Shown: positions 8,168 through 16,657 of the stretch, piece by piece | How the letters are laid out: each line of letters begins with the position of its first letter | How positions within the stretch are numbered: position 1 is the first letter of the stretch | Source of the DNA: Candidatus Binatia bacterium | Lineage (GTDB): Bacteria > Desulfobacterota > Binatia > HRBIN30 | Direction of reading: 5' to 3' | Assembly: GCA_026415395.1 (NCBI GenBank) | Contig: JAOAHD010000007.1 | Coordinates: 1,043,972 to 1,107,971 of the forward strand | DNA: 64,000 nucleotides | Made by a program: the position numbers and the translations under genes | The notes under the pieces: generated by a model | Database searches by the model: none | The model's input: the letters and a program-made list of their open reading frames with translations, nothing else | What the model was told of the DNA's origin: nothing

Positions 8168-9835
8168 ATGTTGTTGATCGTTGGTTGGGATGGTGCCTCA
8201 CCAAACCTCGTAGAGCCGATGATCCGCAAGGGGCGGCTCCCCAACCTCGCGGCTCTCCGTGCGCGCGGCGTTTGGGGTCGGGTGCGCGCTCCTTGGCCGC
8301 CAGTGACCTTCCCGAGCTGGACCACGTTCATGACAGGCGTCAACCCAGGCCGTCACGGTATTTTTGATTTCACTTGCAGGGAGCGCGGGACATACCAAGT
8401 TCGTTTTGTCAACAGCACGTGGCGGCGAGCTCCTACCATCTGGTCGATCCTCAGTGGTGTTGGAAGGCGCGTTTGTGTGCTTGGCCTACCGGCCACGTAT
8501 CCGCCCGAGGCAGTGAACGGGATTATGTTGAGCGGTTTTGACACGCCCGTGACCACTTGGGCGGACGATAGTTTCGTGTATCCGCGGGAACGCGCAGCGG
8601 AGATCGCCTCTCTCGGCGGATTCCCCTTCGCCGACTTCCAAGAGTTCCGCGTCAATTCAAAGTGGTACGCACGCGCGCGCCAGCGGTTGTTGCGTGGGAT
8701 TGAACAAAAATTGCGGGTGGCTGCGCACTTCCTCAAACAAGAAGCCTGGGATTGTTTCCTCGTACTCTTCGGAGAGTCGGATACCGTAGCCCACCACTTC
8801 TGGCACTTTTCCGATCCGCACAGCCCATTCGCGCCGGAAAGCGCAGACCCGTTGATGGGCAACGTGATCGAGGAGGTTTACCAGGCGCTGGACGAGGCGT
8901 TGGCGCGACTTATGAAACTGGCTCCGGATGCCGACGTTTTGGTTGTGTCTGATCACGGGTTCGGTGGAGTAGGGTTGCGGAGGATCCACCTGAACCGGTG
9001 GCTGCAAGAGCACGGCTGGTTACGATTCCTCGCCTCTCGCAGCTGTTTGGTGCCTGCTTGGATGAAGCCCCTCGCCCTCTCTGTGATGCCTCCGCGTTTC
9101 CAGCGCATCCTGTTCAACGGGTACGGCGGTAGGTGGTCGAGTGCACTAGAGACCGCGGCGCGTTTTCGGGGAATTGACTTCGCGAGATCCGCTGCCTTTT
9201 CTGAAGAACTTGGCTACTTCCCGAGTCTTTGGTTGAACGTGAAGGGCCGGGATCCCCTCGGGGTGGTGTCGCAGAGCGATTATACGCGTGTGCGTAGCGA
9301 GATTCGGGATGCGCTGCTGGCTTGGCGTCATGAGGACAGCGGTCGACCGGTTGTTCGATCGGTGTGGTTTCGTGAGGAAGTTTACACTGGTCCTTATGTT
9401 GTTGATGCTCCCGATCTCTTGCTCGAAGTGTGCGAAGACGAAGCGGGGTACGCCGTCGTTCCAGCAAGCAGCGGCGGTCGGGCCGGTCCAGTAGTGACTA
9501 CTATCGATTTGAGCAGTTGGCGGGGAGGCAAACTGCAAGGGTTGAGCGGGGCCCATTGCCGGAACGGGATATTCGCTCTGGGTGGTCCTTCCGTCGTGAC
9601 GGTAGGCAACGCGGGAACTGTGGACATGGTGCAATTTGCGCCTGCTGTCCTTCAACTGTGCGGGGTGTCCTCTACGCCACAATTTTTTGATGGAGAAACT
9701 TTTGCGTCCATTGTAAGCACGTCGTCATTGGCCGCAGCGTCCAACGTGTGCGGTGCAATTCGAAGTCCGAGGGCTTACTCAAAGGAAGAAGAGGTAGAAA
9801 TTTCGAAACGCTTGGAGGACCTAGGGTACCTGTGA
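8168..9835 (+). CDS. Alkaline-phosphatase-superfamily phosphodiesterase/phosphotransferase
   Basis: This 555-residue protein belongs to the type I phosphodiesterase / nucleotide pyrophosphatase group. Metal ligand Asp8 lies in LLIVGWDGA, nucleophile Thr47 in TFPSWTTFMTG, and the second metal site is VVSDHGFGG near residue 260. No signal peptide or membrane segment is obvious, so a cytoplasmic or peripherally attached location is possible. The C-terminus ends in a Lys/Glu-rich segment. It follows the membrane-anchored homologue and its TGA overlaps the ATG of the next glycosyltransferase by one base. The substrate cannot be read from sequence; a nucleotide-sugar or lipid-linked intermediate would fit the locus. 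Confidence 0.85.
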   Translation: MLLIVGWDGASPNLVEPMIRKGRLPNLAALRARGVWGRVRAPWPPVTFPSWTTFMTGVNPGRHGIFDFTCRERGTYQVRFVNSTWRRAPTIWSILSGVGRRVCVLGLPATYPPEAVNGIMLSGFDTPVTTWADDSFVYPRERAAEIASLGGFPFADFQEFRVNSKWYARARQRLLRGIEQKLRVAAHFLKQEAWDCFLVLFGESDTVAHHFWHFSDPHSPFAPESADPLMGNVIEEVYQALDEALARLMKLAPDADVLVVSDHGFGGVGLRRIHLNRWLQEHGWLRFLASRSCLVPAWMKPLALSVMPPRFQRILFNGYGGRWSSALETAARFRGIDFARSAAFSEELGYFPSLWLNVKGRDPLGVVSQSDYTRVRSEIRDALLAWRHEDSGRPVVRSVWFREEVYTGPYVVDAPDLLLEVCEDEAGYAVVPASSGGRAGPVVTTIDLSSWRGGKLQGLSGAHCRNGIFALGGPSVVTVGNAGTVDMVQFAPAVLQLCGVSSTPQFFDGETFASIVSTSSLAAASNVCGAIRSPRAYSKEEEVEISKRLEDLGYL

Positions 9836-11151
9836 TGATTGGCGCTGAATTGCCGAGTCAGCTGCGCGTGGGCGTGGTCGCGCCTTGCCCCTTTCCCTCG
9901 GCGCGCGGGTCGCAAGCGTTGATTCGCGAGGTGGCGGAAGCGTTAGCTGCGAGGGGACATCAGGTGCATGTGATTTCGTACCCCTTGGGAGAGCACCTGG
10001 TGCCGATCCGTGGCATTACACTGCACCGCACCTGCACGCTTTGGGGGAAATGGATCGAGCGCCTTCCTTGGCTGCTGCGTAAGCTGGTGTGGGATTGCTT
10101 TTTGGTCCTAACCGTATACGCGGTTGTGAAGAAACACCGGATTCATGTGTTGCATGTGCACAACTACGAGGGTCCGGTAGTTGCCTGCATCGCTAGGTGG
10201 TTGAGCGGTTGCCCCGTGGTGTACCATGCCCACAACTTGCTGTGCGATGAACTCCCAGCATATTTCCGGGTTCCTATAATGCGGTGGCTTGCCCGCCGGA
10301 CAGGCCATTTGGCCGATCGCTGGATCCCCCGCTTGGCGGACGCCGTGGTGGTACTCTCGAGAGCGCAGAAGGAGGGGTTGGCTGATTGTGGCATTGATCC
10401 AGATCGCATTGCCGTCATACCGCCTGCGGCCCCGGAACTCAGCCGCAAGGACACGAAGATTGCGAGGACCCGCACGTTGTTATCGGACAGGTTTATTCTC
10501 GGTTACGCCGGCAATTTAGATGCATACCAAGATTTGGAACTGCTCGCCCGAGCATTTTGCTTGCTCAGGGAATGCACCCCGAACGTGGGTCTGCTCCTGG
10601 TGACGCATGAACACGATTGGACGAAGCTTGCCCCGGGAGAGCTGAGAGCAATAGCCGGATCTCCAGACGTTGAAGTTGTCGTCTGCCGGAGTTTTGAAGA
10701 GGTCCGACTTTGGCTCCAACGAGCAGATCTTTGGGTCTGTCCGAGGAGTTCTTGGTCCGGCTTTCCGATCAAGGTCATCAACGTTGCAGCGCTGGGAAAG
10801 CCGGTGGTGATTTCGTCGGGCGTTGCAAGGGGGGTACAGTGGACGGATCCGGAGACCATATTTGAGGCCGGTAACGCTGAGGCGCTGAGGGACCTCCTGA
10901 TGCGCATGGTGCAAAGTCCCCACGCGCTCGAACATGCGGCCCAAGCTGCGCTGCGGTGGGTTTCTTGCTTGCCAGCGGCTGCTCAGGTGGCTGAGTCCAT
11001 GGAGCGAGTATTTCGATCGGCTTGGTGGTTCTGCAACAATGGTCTTGGCTCGTTGTTGCGAATTGCAGAACACGATTTGGGTGTTGATAGGCATCCTTGG
11101 ACTTCATATAAGCGAGCGGATGTTAGCCGGGAGGACGAGGCCCGTGCGTGA
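9835..11151 (+). CDS. GT4-family glycosyltransferase
   Basis: The 438-residue product has the two Rossmann lobes of a GT-B enzyme. The N-terminal lobe opens with LRVGVVAPCPFPSARGSQA, a glycine-rich acceptor-side loop typical of GT4. The C-terminal lobe includes FILGYAGNLDAYQDLELL and the nucleotide-sugar region SGFPIKVINVAALGKPVV, where one usual glutamate of the EX7E pair is not evident. I chose ATG 9835 because it couples to the previous stop; an in-frame ATG 87 bases upstream lies wholly inside the previous gene. It probably adds one sugar on the cytoplasmic face. Donor and acceptor are unknown. Confidence 0.85.
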   Translation: MIGAELPSQLRVGVVAPCPFPSARGSQALIREVAEALAARGHQVHVISYPLGEHLVPIRGITLHRTCTLWGKWIERLPWLLRKLVWDCFLVLTVYAVVKKHRIHVLHVHNYEGPVVACIARWLSGCPVVYHAHNLLCDELPAYFRVPIMRWLARRTGHLADRWIPRLADAVVVLSRAQKEGLADCGIDPDRIAVIPPAAPELSRKDTKIARTRTLLSDRFILGYAGNLDAYQDLELLARAFCLLRECTPNVGLLLVTHEHDWTKLAPGELRAIAGSPDVEVVVCRSFEEVRLWLQRADLWVCPRSSWSGFPIKVINVAALGKPVVISSGVARGVQWTDPETIFEAGNAEALRDLLMRMVQSPHALEHAAQAALRWVSCLPAAAQVAESMERVFRSAWWFCNNGLGSLLRIAEHDLGVDRHPWTSYKRADVSREDEARA

Positions 11152-11866
11152 GCGACGGTGTTGGCTGATTCTGGGGATCGTAGTCTTCAACGTATGCACT
11201 TGGGCTTTTGCCGCCGGATGCGCACGACGGGCTGCCCCGACTGCGGCGTTACCGCCATTGGATGCTCCTCTGCCCCTGCCGCCCGGGCAGACACCACCCT
11301 ACAGGATTAAGCCTGGTGACTTACTCCGAATCAAGTTCCTATATCACCCGGAGCTGGATGTGAAGGTGCCAGTCCGCCCGGACGGAGGGATTTCGCTGCA
11401 AATGGCTGGTGACATTCACGTGGCCGGTCTCACCACGGACGAGCTAGCGCGTCTCATCGTTGAGCGAACGCAAGACCGATTACGGGAGCCTGAGGTGTCG
11501 GTTCTGGTGGCGCAGACTGCTGATCTGAGGGTTTACGTGATGGGGGAAGTGCGGGTGCCGGGCATTGTCCCGTATCGCGAGGGCATGACGCCCTTACAAG
11601 CAATTGCTGACCGAGGAGGATTTTTGGACACTGCTAGGGTCGACAGTGTTCTGCGGCTCTCCCCCGGCGACAACGAGTACCAAGGCACGCGCTTAGACTT
11701 GGCACAAGCCCTGAAGAGTGGTGCTCCGGAGGATGTGGAGCTGCGTCCCGGTGATGTCTTGTACGTGCCGCGCACGTTTATCGGTGATGTGAACGCGTTT
11801 GTGCGCTTGTATATCCGGGGCTTGCTTCCGGTCGAGCCGCGCGTGGGTGCAGGCACGTCGTTCTAG
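11144..11866 (+). CDS. Wza-type polysaccharide export lipoprotein
   Basis: GTG 11144 gives a 240-residue protein with a lipoprotein signal peptide: hydrophobic residues 7-24 and a lipobox ending in Cys26 (FAAGC). The poly_export domain covers about residues 45-130 (YRIKPGDLLRIKFLYHPELD, then RPDGGISLQMAGDI), and an SLBB-like domain follows (VYVMGEVRVPGIVPY, to about 215). It is expected to form the outer-membrane or periplasmic export channel for the polymer. It overlaps the preceding glycosyltransferase by eight bases and is 21 bases before the chain-length gene, the standard order of Wza/Wzc or XrtA-type export genes. It is shorter than E. coli Wza and has just one clear SLBB unit. Confidence 0.92.
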   Translation: MRERRCWLILGIVVFNVCTWAFAAGCARRAAPTAALPPLDAPLPLPPGQTPPYRIKPGDLLRIKFLYHPELDVKVPVRPDGGISLQMAGDIHVAGLTTDELARLIVERTQDRLREPEVSVLVAQTADLRVYVMGEVRVPGIVPYREGMTPLQAIADRGGFLDTARVDSVLRLSPGDNEYQGTRLDLAQALKSGAPEDVELRPGDVLYVPRTFIGDVNAFVRLYIRGLLPVEPRVGAGTSF

Positions 11867-11887
11867 AGGCCGAAAGCGAACCCTGAT

Positions 11888-13441
11888 ATGGCATTCGAGC
11901 CCCAACGGCGCCCAAACAACGTACGAAACACCTCCCTCGGAGGTCCGGGAAACTTTGGCGGCAACGCCGGCTGGAATGGCAATGGGGGTTTTGGGGGCGC
12001 CGCCAGCGATCAAGTCCGTGACATCCTGCATGTTTTGTTCAAGCATAAACGCCTCATCGCGGGGCTGTTTCTAGCAGTGGCTCTCCCTGGACTGATTAGT
12101 ACGCTGCTGCAGCGGCCGAAATACCTGGCTAGCGCGAAGGTGATGATCTCAGCTTCGCGGACCGATCCTACGGTTCAGCCGACCGACGTAACGAAGCTAG
12201 AGCCGGTTCAACTGAACGAGTCCCTCGTGAACACAGAAGTCCACATCGTAACCAGCCGAGACCTATTGGCCTCGGTGTTGGAGTCGCTCGCAGTCGATGG
12301 AAAATCGGGTGTGGCCCGGGTTTCGCAGAAAACTGCAGCGGCTGACCAACTTGCCGCCTTTCAAGCTTCTCTCGCTGTAACCCCGATTAAGGCATCGAAT
12401 GTCATTCAGATTGACTACCGGCATACCGATCCGGCGTATGCCGCTCGTGTCGTGAACCAGTTGGTCGATGAGTATTTAGCCTATCACGCAGAGGTTCACG
12501 GCAACAAAGAGTTGCCTCGTTTCTACGACGAGCAGAGGCGAGCTCTGGAGCAAGAACTCCGGCGCGCGGAACGGGCGCTCATCGAATTTACGAGTAAAGA
12601 AGGTGTAGTGTCGCCAACAGATGAAATTTCCGCGACGGTGCGGTTGGTAGCAGAGACGGCCAGTGTGCTCCGCGAGATCAACGCAAGCATTGTGGGAACG
12701 GAGGAGCGACTGCGCGTGCTGCGCGAGCAAATTGCCCAGCAGCCGGAGGTAGTGAAGCGCTCGCAATCTTTGGAAATCAATCCGGTTGTTACCCAGCTCA
12801 CTTCTCAGCTTGTGGATCGACAGCTCGACCGGGTAGCGTTGTTGCGGAAATATACGGAGAAGGACCGTCACGTTCGGGATAATGCGGAGGAAATCGAGGA
12901 ACTGCGGTCTGCCCTTGAAGCGGAGCTCCGAGACCGGCCTACGATCGTGTCTCACCAACTCTACCGGACCAATCCCCTGCGAGAGGATCGCTTGCGTACG
13001 CTCCTCGATTTGGAGAGCCAAATTAGTGAGTTGCGGGCCCGGCAGGCGGCCTTGGAGGACGAATTGAGCCGATCCACGAGGCGTTTGATTTTGCTCCGGC
13101 AGAAGGCCGTGGAGTTCCAACGCCTAGAGGACGAAGTGAAAACTCGTCGGGAGGCCTATGAGCTGTACGTCAAGCGGGAGCAAGAAGCTCGCATTAGTCG
13201 AGCCATGGACGAGCAAAAGCTGGTTAACGTGAGCGTGGTCCAGCGCCCTGCTTTGCCACTCCCGCGAATCGATACCCGCCGTGTCTCGGCTAGCCTCGCC
13301 CTGTTGGCTGGCCTTGTGGTGGGTATTGCCGGAGCGTTTGCAAGGGAGTATGTGAGTCGGCCACTGCGATCGGAAAGCGATGTTGTACGGTTCCTAGGCT
13401 TGCCGTTGTTGGGAACTGTTCGTGACGTTGGAACTCGTTGA
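11888..13441 (+). CDS. Wzc/GumC-type chain-length determinant (polysaccharide co-polymerase)
   Basis: The 517-residue protein has the Wzz-type arrangement: a membrane segment near 57-78 (LIAGLFLAVALPGLISTLL), a large periplasmic domain rich in long coiled-coil helices (about 200-460) and a second membrane segment near 475-495. It lacks a fused kinase domain; the kinase-like protein is encoded separately just downstream. It should control polymer length and bridge to the export lipoprotein. The first 40 residues before the membrane segment are unusually rich in Gly and Asn (GNFGGNAGWNGNGGFGG), a low-complexity cytoplasmic tail not typical of the family. Confidence 0.92.
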   Translation: MAFEPQRRPNNVRNTSLGGPGNFGGNAGWNGNGGFGGAASDQVRDILHVLFKHKRLIAGLFLAVALPGLISTLLQRPKYLASAKVMISASRTDPTVQPTDVTKLEPVQLNESLVNTEVHIVTSRDLLASVLESLAVDGKSGVARVSQKTAAADQLAAFQASLAVTPIKASNVIQIDYRHTDPAYAARVVNQLVDEYLAYHAEVHGNKELPRFYDEQRRALEQELRRAERALIEFTSKEGVVSPTDEISATVRLVAETASVLREINASIVGTEERLRVLREQIAQQPEVVKRSQSLEINPVVTQLTSQLVDRQLDRVALLRKYTEKDRHVRDNAEEIEELRSALEAELRDRPTIVSHQLYRTNPLREDRLRTLLDLESQISELRARQAALEDELSRSTRRLILLRQKAVEFQRLEDEVKTRREAYELYVKREQEARISRAMDEQKLVNVSVVQRPALPLPRIDTRRVSASLALLAGLVVGIAGAFAREYVSRPLRSESDVVRFLGLPLLGTVRDVGTR

Positions 13442-13462
13442 TTGGCGCACGCTGAGGGCGGT

Positions 13463-14188
13463 GTGAGCAAGATTTACGAGGCGTTGAAAAAGGCGGAAGA
13501 GGAGCGGGAACGGGAGCGAACACGCGCGCCCAGTCCGGGAGCTCCTCCGCCAGTTCTCCAGGACCCGGCCGCTGCCATATTGGAGGACTACCAACGGTTG
13601 CGCGCCAGCGTTTTGTCGATGACCGTACCCGCCGGTCTCCATACGATTCTCTTGGTGAGTGCTCAGCATGGCGAGGGGACGACAACGGTTGCGTTAGGTC
13701 TTGCGATGGCACTGGCACGCGAACGCGAAGCACGCGTGCTGCTGATGGAAGCGAACTTGCGGAGCCCGTCTTTGAGAAACCTGCTGCCGGTGCCGACGAG
13801 CTTTGGTCTGTCGGACTATGCGTTGGGGCGGGCCGCGCCGGAAGCGATCGTGACTCGTGTGGATGAATGGAACTTGTCCGTGATCCCAGCGGGTATGCAA
13901 CCGGCGACCACGGTTGCGGTCGAAGCCATCGAAGCTTTACTCGCTCGCTTGCAGACGCAGTTTGACTTCGTCGTAATCGACGGCCCTCCGGTGAACCTTT
14001 ACGCTGACGCAGCAGTAATCGCTTCCAAAGTGGACGGGGTGATCTTGGTGTTCGAAGCAGACCGTACCCCTGTGACCGACGCAGAAGCAGCGAAACGCCA
14101 ACTTGATCGTGTTGGCGCTCGCATTCTGGGCGTGGTGCTGAACCGGCAGCGCTCTTACATCCCAGCGTTCTTGGAGAATTTGCTGTGA
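13463..14188 (+). CDS. BY-kinase-like (CpsD/Wzc C-domain) protein with altered Walker motifs
   Basis: GTG 13463 gives the family-typical start SKIYEALKKAEEE, with GAGGG a few bases upstream. The 241-residue product aligns with separate bacterial tyrosine autokinases that partner with a chain-length protein. Walker A is SAQHGEGTTTVA (66-77): the catalytic lysine position holds Thr. Walker A' is VLLMEANLRSP, with Glu in place of the usual Asp. Walker B FVVIDGPP is intact. The C-terminal tail has one tyrosine (RSYIPAFLENLL) rather than a tyrosine cluster. It therefore may be an inactive or structural partner of the chain-length protein. It sits 21 bases downstream of that gene, in the expected place. 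Confidence 0.8.
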   Translation: MSKIYEALKKAEEERERERTRAPSPGAPPPVLQDPAAAILEDYQRLRASVLSMTVPAGLHTILLVSAQHGEGTTTVALGLAMALAREREARVLLMEANLRSPSLRNLLPVPTSFGLSDYALGRAAPEAIVTRVDEWNLSVIPAGMQPATTVAVEAIEALLARLQTQFDFVVIDGPPVNLYADAAVIASKVDGVILVFEADRTPVTDAEAAKRQLDRVGARILGVVLNRQRSYIPAFLENLL

Positions 14189-14213
14189 GAACTTTCTCCA
14201 TGAGCGACCGCGC

Positions 14214-15653
14214 ATGGATACAATAGGAATTCCTTTTCCCCGCTCGCGCGAACGAACCTGGGCACCGTTTCTTTTGGTCTTAGGCATTGCCTTGGTTGCA
14301 GGGGCGGGCTCCGTTGTCCTGGGTGGGGCTACCGTCCTCCTGGTCCTGGCGGGGTTCTTCCTCGCACTGGTCGTGGCTCGGCCCCACTACGGAATTGCTG
14401 TTTTTCTATCGACATTCCTGATGACTTACCCGCGTGCCCTGCAGGGGGTGGGCTTCCTGACGATCAACAACGTGCTGGGGTTGGTCTTTCTCGTACTGCT
14501 CGCATACAAGGTGTACCGAGAGCGCGATTGGTGGTTCGTCACCGTGCCCGAAGTCCAACTGCTGGGTTTCGTGGTCGCAATGTATTACATCTCCGGCTGG
14601 TTGAACGGGCCTGACCCTCACACTTTAGAGCTCCTCGGGGAACAGGAGCTCAGTGCGGCAAATATGCGGATTTTCGTCAATCGGGTGGCCTTCACTGTGT
14701 TCTTCATTGCCTTCATCCGTACGCCTGATCACGTGCGGATGATTTACCTGCTCGGCCTCGCGTTCATGGTGGCGAGTGCCTTAAGCGGTGTGCAGGGCGT
14801 CATCCAAGGAGGGGGCTTGTACGGCTACCGCGCCACAACCGAAGCGCGATTAGTGGCAGCCGCCTACAATCCCAACCGCCTGGCAATGCTCGCTGTGTTC
14901 TCGGTGGCGGGCCTGTGGTACTTGCGGCGATCGCTCACGTTGCCAGGCTTGAAAATGGCCTTGCTCCTCGCAATCGCCGTGATGGGGCTTGCAGTCTTTA
15001 TGACTGCTTCCCGCAGTGGGTTACTCGGACTGGTTGTTTGTTTTGTGAGTATCTTGTGGGATGAGCGTGTCGGTGTTCGGGCAGTTGTGAATTGGGTGGT
15101 AGGCGCCTTGCTAGTTGGCGTCCTGGTTGCCCAGTTCGTGCCGGAGCGAAGCCTTGAGCGGATCACAAACCTTCCAGGCACCCAGCAAGCGCAAGTGGGG
15201 GAGGGAGCGGGTTCGTTGGAGCGGCGGGGACGCGCTTGGGAGGTCGCGTGGGAGTTGTTTCTCGACAGCCCGTTTTTGGGGGTGGGCATGGGGAATTGGG
15301 AGATTGCCCGGTTTCTTAAAGACCCAGCGCGATCAACCGCGGCGCCCCACAGCTCGTACCTGCTCACGCTCGTGGAAGGCGGCGTGTTCTGCTTGAGCGC
15401 TTTTTTAGTCCTGTTGTGGCGCACGTGGCGGAATTTCCGGCTTGCGGAGGAGTGGATGAGCATGGCACCGCCGTCAGCCGTAACCGATCTGTTGTGGATT
15501 GCAAAAGCAGCGAAAGTCAGTCTGATCTCCCTTGCGTTTTTCTCACTGGTCGCGGACCTTTGGCAGTTTGTCTTACTTTTCTGGCTAATCGGGATCGGTG
15601 TTGTGCTGCGCCGCCTGGTGGAAGCCGATATGCAGCGGTTGCGGTTGACGTGA
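14214..15653 (+). CDS. O-antigen ligase / Wzy-like polymerase family membrane protein
   Basis: The 479-residue protein is an integral membrane protein with about ten to twelve hydrophobic segments. It has the Wzy_C-type block around residues 250-290 (FMTASRSGLLGLVVCFVSIL) and a large periplasmic-like loop (about 300-390, including SPFLGVGMGNWEIARF and PHSSYLLTLVEGG), both usual in O-antigen ligases and bacterial polymerases. It probably polymerises or transfers repeat units on the periplasmic side. It lies between the kinase-like and FemAB-like genes with gaps of 25 and 1 base. Whether it is the polymerase or a ligase cannot be settled here. No other Wzy candidate is apparent in the locus. 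Confidence 0.85.
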   Translation: MDTIGIPFPRSRERTWAPFLLVLGIALVAGAGSVVLGGATVLLVLAGFFLALVVARPHYGIAVFLSTFLMTYPRALQGVGFLTINNVLGLVFLVLLAYKVYRERDWWFVTVPEVQLLGFVVAMYYISGWLNGPDPHTLELLGEQELSAANMRIFVNRVAFTVFFIAFIRTPDHVRMIYLLGLAFMVASALSGVQGVIQGGGLYGYRATTEARLVAAAYNPNRLAMLAVFSVAGLWYLRRSLTLPGLKMALLLAIAVMGLAVFMTASRSGLLGLVVCFVSILWDERVGVRAVVNWVVGALLVGVLVAQFVPERSLERITNLPGTQQAQVGEGAGSLERRGRAWEVAWELFLDSPFLGVGMGNWEIARFLKDPARSTAAPHSSYLLTLVEGGVFCLSAFLVLLWRTWRNFRLAEEWMSMAPPSAVTDLLWIAKAAKVSLISLAFFSLVADLWQFVLLFWLIGIGVVLRRLVEADMQRLRLT

Positions 15654-15654
15654 G

Positions 15655-16551
15655 ATGCAGTCACCCTTGCGTGCTGAAGACTATGCTCGGTTCCTTACGC
15701 TCCAAGGCTACCATGTCCGTCGGAACGGGGACGTGTTTTGGTTCGAGGCCAGTCGCTGGTTTTTGCTTTCAGCACCACACCACCGTGAGTACGAGGTAAC
15801 CCGAGAGGAGCTGCAGGGCCTCTTCCGTGGCTTTGGCTGCGCTGGCGTGCGCTTTGCTGCTCCGCTGAACTGCGAGTGGGGCCGGCTTAGTTACCAGATC
15901 GTGCTCGACCGGCATGACTACGGGCTCGAGCAACTGAGTAGCAATGTCCGGAGCAAAGTACGTCGAGGGTTAAAGCGGTGCGAGGTTCGTCCAACGGATT
16001 TTGCCACACTCGAAGAGCATGGATGGGCTCTCCACGTGGAAACTCTTGAGCGGCAAAATCGCGGGGGGTCGTGGAGCCGAGAGCGGTGGCGGCGCTTTTG
16101 GGACGCCTGTCGCAAAACTCCGGGCATCGAGGGATGGGGCGCCTGGGTAGGTGATCAGCTGGTTGCCTTTCTCGTTACCGTAACCTTCGACGATGCCGTG
16201 GAGTTTCTCCTCAGTCGATCGACGACGGGGGAACGTGGCGCTTACCCCAATAATGCGCTGGTTTTTCGAGTTGCTGAGGAGATGCTCGTACACCGCGGCG
16301 TGCCGCAGATTACGTTTGGGTTGGAATCACTCGAGCCGGTTCAACCTCTCGATGAATTCAAGTTCAGCATGGGTTTTTACCCGCGCCCAATCCGCCAAGT
16401 GGTTGTGTTCCACCCGCTTCTTCGCTTGTTGCTTTCCCAGCCGCGAGCTCGAGCCTTGGTGCGACAGTGGGCAGCTCGACGAGGGAGACACGCGGTTTTT
16501 TGGCGAAAGGCTGCAGGACTCCTCCGGTTCTCGGAAGAGTCGAGCCCATAG
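15655..16551 (+). CDS. FemAB/GNAT-like acyltransferase-fold protein
   Basis: The 298-residue protein has the double-GNAT pattern of FemAB-type proteins: a basic helix SSNVRSKVRRGLKRCEV at about 101-117, then GWGAWVGDQLVAFLVTVTF and a final DEFKFSMGFYPRPIRQVVV. FemAB-like proteins of this sort occur beside XrtA exopolysaccharide genes and transfer amino acids or acyl groups. No membrane segment is visible, so it should act in the cytoplasm. The start codon is one base after the stop of the ligase gene. The actual substrate is unknown. A 106-base gap follows it. Confidence 0.75.
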   Translation: MQSPLRAEDYARFLTLQGYHVRRNGDVFWFEASRWFLLSAPHHREYEVTREELQGLFRGFGCAGVRFAAPLNCEWGRLSYQIVLDRHDYGLEQLSSNVRSKVRRGLKRCEVRPTDFATLEEHGWALHVETLERQNRGGSWSRERWRRFWDACRKTPGIEGWGAWVGDQLVAFLVTVTFDDAVEFLLSRSTTGERGAYPNNALVFRVAEEMLVHRGVPQITFGLESLEPVQPLDEFKFSMGFYPRPIRQVVVFHPLLRLLLSQPRARALVRQWAARRGRHAVFWRKAAGLLRFSEESSP

Positions 16552-16657
16552 GAGTTGGGAAAGGGGCTTGATTTGAAGTCGGGTTCCATGATGGGAAGGG
16601 GCAGCATTATCCGCGGGAAGTGTAGGTGAGCAGTTTGGGAGGGAGGCCGTTGCGGCC

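Noticed and set aside
13290-14201. Minus-strand frame of about 303 residues opposite the kinase-like gene
   Set aside because: Low-complexity Arg/Ser/Pro composition, no motifs.
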